NCBI GenBank assembly: GCA_937864035.1
Contig: CALMIO010000003.1
Coordinates: forward strand, 292,329-356,328
Direction of reading: 5' to 3'
From: an uncultured Pseudomonadota bacterium
GTDB taxonomy: Bacteria > Bdellovibrionota_C > UBA2361 > CALMIO01
DNA length: 64,000 nt
Made by a program: the position numbers and the translations under genes. The stretch's first letter is position 1; the number at the start of each line of letters is the position of its first letter. Shown in pieces: positions 35,666-43,324 of the stretch. The notes beneath the pieces were generated by a model. It made no database searches, was not told where the DNA came from, and worked only from the letters and a program-made list of their open reading frames with translations.

Positions 35666-36196
35666 TCAGCGAATCAGTTGATAGAAAACGCCGGCAAATA
35701 CTAATGAGAATGAAACTGCCAAACTATACCGGACACACCTGAGCAAAGGCGTCAACAATTTAATCTGAGAGGCAAAAACAACGGCAAAAGAGATTTCAAC
35801 CAATAAAACCAAAACAATAACGCACAAACCGGCGACCAACGAACCTTTAAAAAATTTCGCCAAAACTGCTAGTGAGAAAAAGTTTGTCTTGCCAAAATTA
35901 GTTGCAACTCCCCCCAAATCATCTCCTAAAAACAACAAAAAACCCAAGCTAAAAAAAATCGCCAAAGAATATTCCGAAGAGTTGAGCTTAGAAAAACTTA
36001 AAACAACTCCTGCCAAAGCTAATGAAGCGGCAAATAAAATCGGCAGAAAAAAAAGCAATGAAATGCTTTCTCCTCCAAACAATCCTCCAATAACCGCCAA
36101 TCCGACAAAAAAGGGCAACGCACCTCGACCAAATGGCAAAAGCGCGGCAAAAATTAAAGCAACTGGAAAATATTCAAGTCGCAAGATCGTGATCAT
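35666..36196 (-). CDS. sctT: SctT/FliR-like export-gate protein, short
   Basis: The start is the ATG at 36196, which overlaps the SctS stop as ATGA; the longer frame from 36247 would run deep into SctS. The product is 176 residues with about five hydrophobic segments, while SctT/FliR proteins usually have about 250-270. The N-terminal LPFGRGALPFFVG and a following Gly-rich, helical pattern are compatible with SctT; identification rests mainly on order after SctR-SctS. SctT forms part of the export-gate cone with SctR, SctS and SctU in the inner membrane. Confidence 0.55.
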   Translation of the reverse strand: MITILRLEYFPVALIFAALLPFGRGALPFFVGLAVIGGLFGGESISLLFFLPILFAASLALAGVVLSFSKLNSSEYSLAIFFSLGFLLFLGDDLGGVATNFGKTNFFSLAVLAKFFKGSLVAGLCVIVLVLLVEISFAVVFASQIKLLTPLLRCVRYSLAVSFSLVFAGVFYQLIR

Positions 36197-36456
36197 CTCA
36201 AAATTACCTCGAGCAGATCGATCATGCTTTGATACACCCTCTGCCAAAGTATAAATACAGCGAACAAAGCCCCTATTAACTTAGCGGTATGGGACAACGA
36301 AGCATCAACGATAGTTGTCGCGGCTTGAAAAATAGCCGCCAGAAAACCACTGACAGCGATAATAATTGTCGAAACAAAAAGCCCTAATAGCAAAGTGCCG
36401 CTAGCCGCCCTAAAAGTCCTGCTCAAATTAGCAAGCTCAATATCCAACATAAACAC
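36193..36456 (-). CDS. sctS: SctS/FliQ-like export-gate protein
   Basis: An 87-residue protein with two membrane helices: residues about 18-42 and 62-82. GLFVSTIIIAVSGFLAAIFQAATTIVDASLSHTAKLI matches the FliQ/SctS pattern (the IFQAAT... motif and the Lys before the second helix). SctS packs around the SctR/T cone in the secretion gate. It sits 7 bases after SctR and overlaps SctT by ATGA. Confidence 0.82.
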   Translation of the reverse strand: MFMLDIELANLSRTFRAASGTLLLGLFVSTIIIAVSGFLAAIFQAATTIVDASLSHTAKLIGALFAVFILWQRVYQSMIDLLEVILR

Positions 36457-36462
36457 ACTTAA

Positions 36463-37032
36463 TCAACCTAAAAGTTTCGCAACTATCTTATCCCACCCAT
36501 CAATCACCAAAAATAACCCCAACTTTAACGACAAAGAGATCAGATCTAGCGATGAAGTATTAAAATTAAGCAACGCGAAAATATTCGCCAGCAATAGATC
36601 AATCGCAATAAACGGCAATAACAAGATCAACCCCAAAAGCAATCCGGCTTTTAACTCGGCAAGCAAAAAACTTGAAAGTAGCAACGCGAACGATCCTTGC
36701 TCTGGCGTTTTATTATCAACATTATCACTCTCTTTATTACGGTCGAGACTGGCTACACTTTCTGGTTGAACTTTGGCTGAAAGCGCAATCGTCAAACCTT
36801 TTTCTAACTCAGCCCATGTTTGAGCGCCATCAGCCGCCGAGCTCCATGCCGCCCTTAAAGTCGGATTGCTCTCGATTGAAAGCCACCCCAAAGCCAAACT
36901 GAAAAATATTATTACTATGCCAAAGGCGGCAGATTGCAACCCCAACGCGAAACGCAGAAGCGTTAAGGTGACAATGATTTTGGTAAAACTAGAGCAACAG
37001 ATAATCAGAGAAAAAGCCGTGAATTGATCCAT
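36463..37032 (-). CDS. sctR: SctR/FliP-like export-gate protein
   Basis: A 189-residue inner-membrane protein. The N-terminal CCSSFTKIIVTLTLLRFALGLQS and the C-terminal FLLAELKAGLLLGLILLLPFIAIDLLLANI with KLGLFLVIDGWDKI are hallmark regions of FliP/SctR. It is shorter than usual (about 215-220), and its periplasmic loop (about 55-115) is divergent and charged. SctR pentamers build the pore of the export gate. Confidence 0.85.
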   Translation of the reverse strand: MDQFTAFSLIICCSSFTKIIVTLTLLRFALGLQSAAFGIVIIFFSLALGWLSIESNPTLRAAWSSAADGAQTWAELEKGLTIALSAKVQPESVASLDRNKESDNVDNKTPEQGSFALLLSSFLLAELKAGLLLGLILLLPFIAIDLLLANIFALLNFNTSSLDLISLSLKLGLFLVIDGWDKIVAKLLG

Positions 37033-37114
37033 CCCATTAAAAAGAAAGCGCTACCACTAAAAAATCGCCGCTTATAATTCCGATTTTTCTTGACAAAAAT
37101 CTTATCTTGGCGTA

Positions 37115-38143
37115 CTAAGAAATTTGAACCACTTGTTTGCCATCAGCCAAAGCAAGTATTCCTTCGCCTACTAGCTTTTGCTCATTATAAAGTTTAACTT
37201 TGCCGCTAATTTTCTCGCCAGTATCTATTAAGGCTCCAAGCTGAGTAATTTCGCTTGCCTCATTTTCAGCTATTTTAAGCTCATTTAAACAAACTTTAAT
37301 TAGCGATTGCTCAGGCGTGGCTTGCGGTAAATTCAGAGGGATAGCAGCCGTTTCTAACGCTAACCTGTCTTGGCAAACGCGCGCTTTAGCCGCCGCCAAA
37401 AATTGTTCATTAGCAAATAAATTATATGTTCCGAAATCAGCCTCTGCCAACTCAATAAGATCTCCACTTTTAAAACCAGCGGCTAGCCGTCTCTTATCAA
37501 GCGCAACTCTGCAAACCTCTATTGAAATTTTATCAACTCGCAGATCTTGTGTTTTTTGCGAAGAAATTAACTGCCTTCTCCATAAATTATCGAACAAATC
37601 AACCAATTGCTGGCTAAGCCCAACTTGCAAAGTTAACGGCAGAGAACCAAATAAAAAATTGATTTTAATGGAGGCATTAATGCCTGAAGGAACGCTTTTT
37701 CTAACTCCGACGAAACTTTGATTAGGAGAATCACCGCCGCTCCAAGTATGAGCCAAGGACACCACAAAACGCCGAGCAAAATACTCTAACGCTACCTCAA
37801 CCGCTTGCTTAGAAGCTCCAGCGATAACCGCTCCAACAAAATTAATTTCACTATCGCGATCAATCGTCAAAAAGAGATCGCTATCAAAAAGTTTAAATAA
37901 ATAGCCTTTAGCAAAATCTTCATCAAACAAGAGAGAAGGCTTAATGTCTTCAAACTTAATCTCGATTCCAAGAGCGACAACAAGCGGCAACCAGTGAGAG
38001 GCAAATCCGGGAAACCATCGTTCCGGGCGACAACGGGAAAATCCACGTGAATAACGGATCTCTCGCTCGGAGACGGTTGAAACGTCAGAACTAATATGCC
38101 ATGGAATCAACGATGTCTTGGGCGCTAAGTTATCTTTATTCAT
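37115..38143 (-). CDS. sctQ: SctQ (C-ring/sorting platform protein) with two SpoA domains
   Basis: A 342-residue cytoplasmic protein. Residues about 198-264 (LRVDKISIEVCRVALDKRRLAAGFKSGDLIEL...) and about 278-342 (LNELKIAENEASEITQLGALIDTG...GKVKLYNEQKLVGEGILALADG) fit the tandem SpoA domains of SctQ/FliN, and the longer N-terminal region (about 1-195) is divergent as in other SctQ proteins. SctQ forms pods that select substrates together with SctK and SctL, which are not found in this window. Lies between the 77-residue unknown and SctR. Confidence 0.78.
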   Translation of the reverse strand: MNKDNLAPKTSLIPWHISSDVSTVSEREIRYSRGFSRCRPERWFPGFASHWLPLVVALGIEIKFEDIKPSLLFDEDFAKGYLFKLFDSDLFLTIDRDSEINFVGAVIAGASKQAVEVALEYFARRFVVSLAHTWSGGDSPNQSFVGVRKSVPSGINASIKINFLFGSLPLTLQVGLSQQLVDLFDNLWRRQLISSQKTQDLRVDKISIEVCRVALDKRRLAAGFKSGDLIELAEADFGTYNLFANEQFLAAAKARVCQDRLALETAAIPLNLPQATPEQSLIKVCLNELKIAENEASEITQLGALIDTGEKISGKVKLYNEQKLVGEGILALADGKQVVQIS

Positions 38144-38173
38144 CTACATTCAACCCAAACAACATAAAAAAAT

Positions 38174-38407
38174 TCAGTTGGCAACAAGCTTAAGATCTTC
38201 GAGCGCCGAGCGTAAAATGCTCCCTAATAGGGCGGTTCTCAGCTCAGAATTCAAACCGATCAAATGAGCGGCATATTCTTTAAGAGAAGCTTGGTTGTCC
38301 GCGGCGCTATCTAGGTAAATAGTAGCGTCAATCCCATCTAGCAATACGGCTATCGCGACCAAACCTCTTTCGCGAGCTGGCAATTTTAAAAATTCCCTCA
38401 GATTCAT
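38174..38407 (-). CDS. 77-residue unknown between sctJ and sctQ
   Basis: A small soluble protein, mostly helical (REFLKLPARERGLVAIAVLLDGIDATIYL; LIGLNSELRTALLGSILRSALEDLKL). It starts directly after the sctJ stop and continues in the same frame order as a T3SS gene, so it is probably a T3SS component or regulator. Candidates by position are an SctK- or SctL-type stator piece, or a chaperone; no sequence motif decides between them. Confidence 0.55.
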   Translation of the reverse strand: MNLREFLKLPARERGLVAIAVLLDGIDATIYLDSAADNQASLKEYAAHLIGLNSELRTALLGSILRSALEDLKLVAN

Positions 38408-39274
38408 TTAAATCTCCCCCTGTTCGCCATCTCGTTTAATAACTTTCGGCAGACGAATAGAGCTTGCATTCAGCATTTCAACATCAAATAATTTCTTACT
38501 CTGCCGGAAATAACAAAACCAATAACCAAGAGCGCCAGCAAGAACACCTGTTAAAATTAAACAACCCAAAAAAATCATTGAAAAATCTCGATGCTGATCG
38601 CTTGGTACCATTAAATTAAAAAGAAAAGGTGATAATGACCCTTGTTTATCAATTCCCGATCGCGACGACGAATCATTGGCGCCAACCGCCACAGATTGCG
38701 GAGCCTTGTAGTTAAAAAGAAGATATAATTTAGTCGCATCAATTCCGGGTAAAACTCTACTAGCTAATTGGCGGGCATGATCGGGGGTTAGCTGAGCGCC
38801 CTCAAACGCTTCAACCACAATCGAGGCGGCTTGTTGATCTTTGCTGGGAGCGCTGGCTTGGCGCACTACTACCTTAGCCGCGACCACGCCCTGACCAGCC
38901 TTAAGAAGCTCTTCAAGCTCCATCGCCAAAGCTCGATCAATTTTTAGATCCTCAATATTTTTAGATACCGGCAAAATTCCGGAACCCCCGCCTAGCAGAT
39001 CATTAAAAGAAACTTCGGCCGGAGCTGGCAATCCCTTGTCAGAGATAATTTTAACCGAACGCAAGTATTCAGATTTACCGACATATACCGAGTACTTGGC
39101 TCGCCCACTAGTTTGTTTTGTCGCAATCGCTCGAATTCCGTTACCCCCTAACAACGAAACAATTTTATTTGCTTCAGACTGACTAATATCATCAACAACC
39201 GAGACTTCTCCGCAAGCGCTCAAGCTCAGGCAGAAAATCGTTAATAATGTTAGCTTAAAAATAACTTTCAACAT
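38408..39274 (-). CDS. sctJ: SctJ/YscJ-type inner-membrane ring lipoprotein
   Basis: A 288-residue protein from ATG 39274 (an upstream TTG at 39292 adds six residues). The N-terminal hydrophobic signal ends in the lipobox LSAC (Cys21), as in all non-flagellar SctJ. The ring-building motif region (ISQSEANKIVSLLGGNGIRAI and the linker GLPAPAEVSFNDLLGGGSGILP) and the second domain (RALAMELEELLKAGQGVVAAKVVVRQASAP... LASRVLPGIDATKLYLLF) match YscJ/PrgK. A membrane segment follows at about 230-252, then a short cytoplasmic tail. SctJ pairs with SctD in the basal body ring. Having a lipobox rules out the flagellar FliF form. Confidence 0.88.
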   Translation of the reverse strand: MLKVIFKLTLLTIFCLSLSACGEVSVVDDISQSEANKIVSLLGGNGIRAIATKQTSGRAKYSVYVGKSEYLRSVKIISDKGLPAPAEVSFNDLLGGGSGILPVSKNIEDLKIDRALAMELEELLKAGQGVVAAKVVVRQASAPSKDQQAASIVVEAFEGAQLTPDHARQLASRVLPGIDATKLYLLFNYKAPQSVAVGANDSSSRSGIDKQGSLSPFLFNLMVPSDQHRDFSMIFLGCLILTGVLAGALGYWFCYFRQSKKLFDVEMLNASSIRLPKVIKRDGEQGEI

Positions 39275-39297
39275 TATCAAAAAAGATAACAAATGGC

Positions 39298-40497
39298 TTA
39301 AACATCGCCAACATTGGGAATCAAGCTTATTATAAACTCAAGATCTCCTAAGCGAATAAAATCTCCGTGATAAACTTGAGTCGTTCCTTCTTCGCGATGA
39401 TAAACCGTTTCGCCCTTGCGCCTAACGAACAAACCTCGCTCACTTAAAAGATCTTGAATCGTAAAACCGTGATCTTTGCCAACGATAACCAAAGCGTGCG
39501 GCGAAGATATGCTGTCATCATCTATTAAAATATCGTTTTTCTTAATACCATTGCGACTCAAAAAATATTTACCCTCTCGAACTTCGATCGCACTGCCTTG
39601 CGGCTCAAGAAAACTGACTAGCCAACCATAAAGCCGCCCTTCTCGAATAGTCGTACTTGCTTTCGGCTCAGAAGAACTAAACTTTGGAGCAGCAACAGCA
39701 GGCGGCGTTTTTGTTGACTTACCCTCCGCTTTTCCAGAAAGCCCCTTCTCCCCGATTGTTTTACCTTCATTTTCCATATTTTTTCCCTCCATTTTTGCTT
39801 GTTTACTATTACCAGATTGAACCAAATGATCATTGTTATCTTTTATTTTTTCAAAGCTCGGTTTATTGGCTTCTTCGACCGGACGATCGATATTCTGAGG
39901 CGCCCCAAAAGCCGACTCTCTTTTCTGCTCACGAAAAGATTGAATATGGCTAATTGGAGTCGGCTTGACCTCAAAATCATCTTCCGCCGCCTCATCATCA
40001 TCAACTGGCAACGCTTCATCTTCCAACAAAACACGAGTGCGTTGCGAATCCTCGATCTTTGGGCGATCATCGTCTTCAGTCTCAGTTGAATCACTCAGAT
40101 ATTCTGCTAAAGGATTATAATCATCGCTTGATTCAGAGAGCTCTTCTTGATCCTTGTCAACCAACTCCTCCCTTTGTTCTACCACTTCAGGTGAAACCTG
40201 ATCTTGATCCCTTACGCCCTCTTCAGGCTGACTATCTTCAATCGAAGTTTGAGGCACGGAAGATCCTAGCAATTCCTCGCGGAGCCTTTTAGCGGCATCA
40301 GTAAGATCACTTGAGCCATCAGCCATAGTTTTTTGTCTAATTCGACCGCTCTTGATTCGTTCATTGATATTTTCATTGACCTTAGCGGCAGCATTTAAAG
40401 CCGCGCCGCACATGCGGCAACGCGCCGAAATCGCCGGAACTAAACTGCGGCAAGATGGACAACGAACAAAATTTAAATCAGAATTATTAGTTGCCAT
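39298..40497 (-). CDS. Zinc-ribbon and FHA-domain protein of the T3SS operon
   Basis: A 399-residue soluble protein. Residues about 12-34 are a zinc ribbon (CPSC...CRMC). A long acidic, low-complexity middle (about 55-270) is likely unstructured. Residues about 290-395 form an FHA domain: YFLSRNGIKKNDILIDDDSISSPHALVIV, then GLFVRRKGE and GDFIRLGDLEFII; the phospho-Thr-binding Ser/His part (SSPHA) is intact. FHA proteins dock phosphorylated partners; in Chlamydia the T3SS protein CdsD carries FHA domains. It could be an adaptor for the neighbouring tail-anchored FHA protein. No SctD-type membrane segment is present. Confidence 0.7.
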   Translation of the reverse strand: MATNNSDLNFVRCPSCRSLVPAISARCRMCGAALNAAAKVNENINERIKSGRIRQKTMADGSSDLTDAAKRLREELLGSSVPQTSIEDSQPEEGVRDQDQVSPEVVEQREELVDKDQEELSESSDDYNPLAEYLSDSTETEDDDRPKIEDSQRTRVLLEDEALPVDDDEAAEDDFEVKPTPISHIQSFREQKRESAFGAPQNIDRPVEEANKPSFEKIKDNNDHLVQSGNSKQAKMEGKNMENEGKTIGEKGLSGKAEGKSTKTPPAVAAPKFSSSEPKASTTIREGRLYGWLVSFLEPQGSAIEVREGKYFLSRNGIKKNDILIDDDSISSPHALVIVGKDHGFTIQDLLSERGLFVRRKGETVYHREEGTTQVYHGDFIRLGDLEFIISLIPNVGDV

Positions 40498-40502
40498 AAT
40501 TC

Positions 40503-41849
40503 CTATCCCAAAATATTAAACACTAATACAAAAAATAAAGCTAACAACATAACCAAAAGCAATAACATTGATAAGAAAAATAATTTATTCGTTAAAGTCA
40601 TGGTTTTAAAAGTTAAAACTAAATAACTTAACCAACCAATCTTTTCCTCGGGCGAGCCTCCGAGATCGCGCTCCTTAAGATACTGTTGTAAATTCATCTG
40701 CGTTACGCGACGCAAAGAAGTATCTGCTTCGTAAGTATTATTGATAAAAGTATCTAGCGCGCCACCGCTTGCTTTAAAAGCGCTCTCTTCCTCGGCAGAA
40801 AAACAAAGCGCCATCGTCAAACCATTGCCAAAGTCAAAAACTTTTCCAAAACCATCAATTTCTAAAGATTCGTTGTTTTTTAAAGTACCCCCATCATGAC
40901 CAGTACCATTCGTGCTAATATCAGTCACGATAACAAGGTTATTTTTTGTCAGATCCAAAACACAGTGACGACGCGATATATGAGGAGCGCCTAGCCAAAT
41001 ATCGCAAATCGGATCTCTGCCAATAATAACCTGTTGATTTGGGGTTAAAACGAAACGAGACGGGCGGGCAAATTCAGAGAGAGAAATTAAACATGGAAAT
41101 CGATCGGCGCCGAGATTCTTAAGAGGAGCGCCGAAATTTTCACTACGCTCTAAACTCGTAATTTGATCTTCAGAAGTGATACCATATAATAATAAGGAAC
41201 GCCCTATCCGTATGGCTGTTCCGGGTTGCAACTCGGCTCTGCCAGCTATTTGATTATCAGCTACAAACGTTCCCGCTACCGATCCAAGTTCTTCCACCCA
41301 AAATTTTCCAGACTCATATCCAATTCGCGAATGACGCGCGGCAATATCATCGCCATCAACTCTAAAAGTACACTGTTTGCCCCGACCAACCGTGATTGGA
41401 TGATCGGGTGCAAACGATAAAGCAACCGGAAAATCACCAGCCATATAAATCGCCGGAAACAAAGGAGAACGTGACGCCAACGCTTGCCGCAAAATTCGAC
41501 AACCACCATGATCGGGAGCTTCTCCATCTTTTAGGATAAGATCGCTGTCAAGTTGAATAACACCGATCTCAACTGGTCCCAAATCAAAATAAGCGGATCC
41601 TTCAAAGACACCATCAATAAAAGGGGGTAAATTAACGTTCGAACTTAACGCAATTGGTTTGCAAAAAAATTTCTTGCCTATCGAGCGAGATATTTGCAGT
41701 TCAAAACCAAGCTCAGCCATCTCCGCGACCGCAATATTAGCGCTCTCAGAAGCTCCGATTGTAATCAATGGGCGCCGCGCGTAGATATACTCGGTGGCGG
41801 GAAGCTCCTCCTGAGATCTTGGTTTTAAATTTATCTCTAGTCCAAACAT
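40503..41849 (-). CDS. Tail-anchored protein with two or three FHA domains, first gene of the T3SS operon
   Basis: A 448-residue protein. Two clear FHA domains: about residues 140-200 (ITVGRGKQCTFRVDGDDIAARHSRIGYE) and about 265-340 (VIIGRDPICDIWLGAPHISRRHCVLDL ... ISTNGTGHDGG), both with the GR and S/RRH loops intact; the first 120 residues may be a degenerate third. A C-terminal hydrophobic segment (about 422-446) after KTMTLTNK is a tail anchor, with almost nothing outside. SctD of classical systems has one FHA-like domain, a single membrane helix and a large periplasmic ring domain; here that ring part is missing. The gene is first of the operon and divergent from a response regulator. 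Confidence 0.75.
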   Translation of the reverse strand: MFGLEINLKPRSQEELPATEYIYARRPLITIGASESANIAVAEMAELGFELQISRSIGKKFFCKPIALSSNVNLPPFIDGVFEGSAYFDLGPVEIGVIQLDSDLILKDGEAPDHGGCRILRQALASRSPLFPAIYMAGDFPVALSFAPDHPITVGRGKQCTFRVDGDDIAARHSRIGYESGKFWVEELGSVAGTFVADNQIAGRAELQPGTAIRIGRSLLLYGITSEDQITSLERSENFGAPLKNLGADRFPCLISLSEFARPSRFVLTPNQQVIIGRDPICDIWLGAPHISRRHCVLDLTKNNLVIVTDISTNGTGHDGGTLKNNESLEIDGFGKVFDFGNGLTMALCFSAEEESAFKASGGALDTFINNTYEADTSLRRVTQMNLQQYLKERDLGGSPEEKIGWLSYLVLTFKTMTLTNKLFFLSMLLLLVMLLALFFVLVFNILG

Positions 41850-41992
41850 AAAATTTTAGATGCGATCATCCTGATTCAAGCCATTTTTTTCTTTAATTAT
41901 TAAGAAAATTTTAGGAGATCTTTTAACAAATTCTATCATCTAAAATAATAAGAAGCTCTGATAACGCAAGTTAACTTTTAGAACGCAGTTTT

Positions 41993-42361
41993 ATGGATAG
42001 GATGGCTAAAATTCTCTTGATTGATGACAATTTAACCGCTCTTGATCTTATGGATTTTCTCTTTGAAGAGCGTGGCTATGAAGTGATTCGCAGCTCCAAT
42101 GGTAGCTCAGCGCTGGAAATAACAAGCTTTGAAGCGCCTGATATTATTATAGTTGATCTAATGATGCCAAACATGAACGGCGAGCAATTTGTTCAAAGAC
42201 TACGTGCCCAAGGTGTGCAAACTCCAGTGGTAGCATTTACGGCAGCCGAAGATCCGGCGATTCATCGCAAAGCGCTCCGCGCGGGCTGTGATCTCGTCTT
42301 AACTAAACCATGCAAACCAAATGTTTTGGTCAAACATATCGAAAATTTAATTAGAAAATAG
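41993..42361 (+). CDS. Single-domain response regulator (CheY-like)
   Basis: A 122-residue receiver domain with no output domain. Phosphoacceptor Asp55 (IIIVDLMMP), the acidic pair Asp11-Asp12, Thr83 and Lys105 (VLTKP) are all intact, so it should be phosphorylated by a histidine kinase and act by protein contact, as CheY or Spo0F do. The alternative start Met4 would remove three residues. It is divergent from the FHA/T3SS operon with a 143-base gap; a link to T3SS control is only suggested by position. Confidence 0.88.
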   Translation: MDRMAKILLIDDNLTALDLMDFLFEERGYEVIRSSNGSSALEITSFEAPDIIIVDLMMPNMNGEQFVQRLRAQGVQTPVVAFTAAEDPAIHRKALRAGCDLVLTKPCKPNVLVKHIENLIRK

Positions 42362-42427
42362 TTGTGGCGACCGAATATGGCAAAGCCATAAAAAATCTCG
42401 CCGATAAATTAGGATCGCTTTAACTAA

Positions 42428-43315
42428 CTATTTAGTGTGCTTCCAAGCATGGTAAGAACTTCTTACCAAAGGACCAGATTCGACAAAACGAAAACCCCGT
42501 TTTAAACCCTCTTCTTCGTATAATTTAAATTCATCTGGGGTCACAAAAAAACGAACTGGTGTTTGGCGCGCTGAAGGACGGAGATATTGCCCAATAGTCA
42601 TAATATCAACTCCAGAATAGCGAAGATCATCCATTAACCTTAAAACCTCTTCGAAAGTTTCTCCCAAACCAACCATAATGCCAGATTTCGTCAGAACGGC
42701 AGGATCAAACTCTTTCGCCCAACGCAGAATTGAAAGTGATCTAATATATCCAGCACCCGGACGAACTTTTTTATAAAGCCTTGGAATCGTTTCAACGTTA
42801 TGATTTAAGACGTTAATGCCGCTGGCGACAATCGTTCTCAAATCCTCCCTACTCCCTTTTAGATCTGGAATCAATAATTCAATCTTACATTCTGGGGAGT
42901 ATTTTTTAATGGCGGCAACGGTTCTGCGGAAATGTTCAGCGCCATTATCAGCAATATCGTCTCGATCAACCGAAGTTATGACAGCATGCTTCAAAGACAA
43001 TGCCTTGACGGCGCGCCCCACCCTTTCGGGTTCAATCGGATCGAGCGGTTGCAATGTTTCCGAAGTACCTTTTTTTACCGAGCAGAAATGACAACGCCGC
43101 GTGCAAAGATCTCCCATAATCATAAAAGTTGCTGTGCTGTGCGACCAACATTCACCAATATTCGGGCAACGCGCCTCTTCGCAAACAGTATGCAAACGGA
43201 GACTTTTAACGATATCTCTAGTTTGCATATATTCAGGACTCCCGGGAGCCTTAGCTTTAAGCCACTCCGGCTTAACTAATCTGCCAGTTTCATCGATTAA
43301 AGCGGGATAACTCAT
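42428..43315 (-). CDS. lipA: Lipoyl synthase
   Basis: A 295-residue radical-SAM enzyme that inserts sulfur atoms into octanoyl groups on lipoyl domains. Auxiliary cluster cysteines Cys45, Cys50 and Cys56 (CEEARCPNIGECW) and the radical-SAM CxxxCxxC Cys71, Cys75, Cys78 are intact, as is the C-terminal Ser-rich RSSYHAW. It lies immediately downstream of the E2 gene (9-base gap), whose lipoyl domain it would modify. lipB is not in the window. Confidence 0.96.
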   Translation of the reverse strand: MSYPALIDETGRLVKPEWLKAKAPGSPEYMQTRDIVKSLRLHTVCEEARCPNIGECWSHSTATFMIMGDLCTRRCHFCSVKKGTSETLQPLDPIEPERVGRAVKALSLKHAVITSVDRDDIADNGAEHFRRTVAAIKKYSPECKIELLIPDLKGSREDLRTIVASGINVLNHNVETIPRLYKKVRPGAGYIRSLSILRWAKEFDPAVLTKSGIMVGLGETFEEVLRLMDDLRYSGVDIMTIGQYLRPSARQTPVRFFVTPDEFKLYEEEGLKRGFRFVESGPLVRSSYHAWKHTK

Positions 43316-43324
43316 CTTTGTAAA

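Noticed and set aside
34326..41849. Flagellar export operon
   Set aside because: SctJ has a lipobox and SctQ/FHA genes follow non-flagellar order; no fliF, flhA or flagellin is present.
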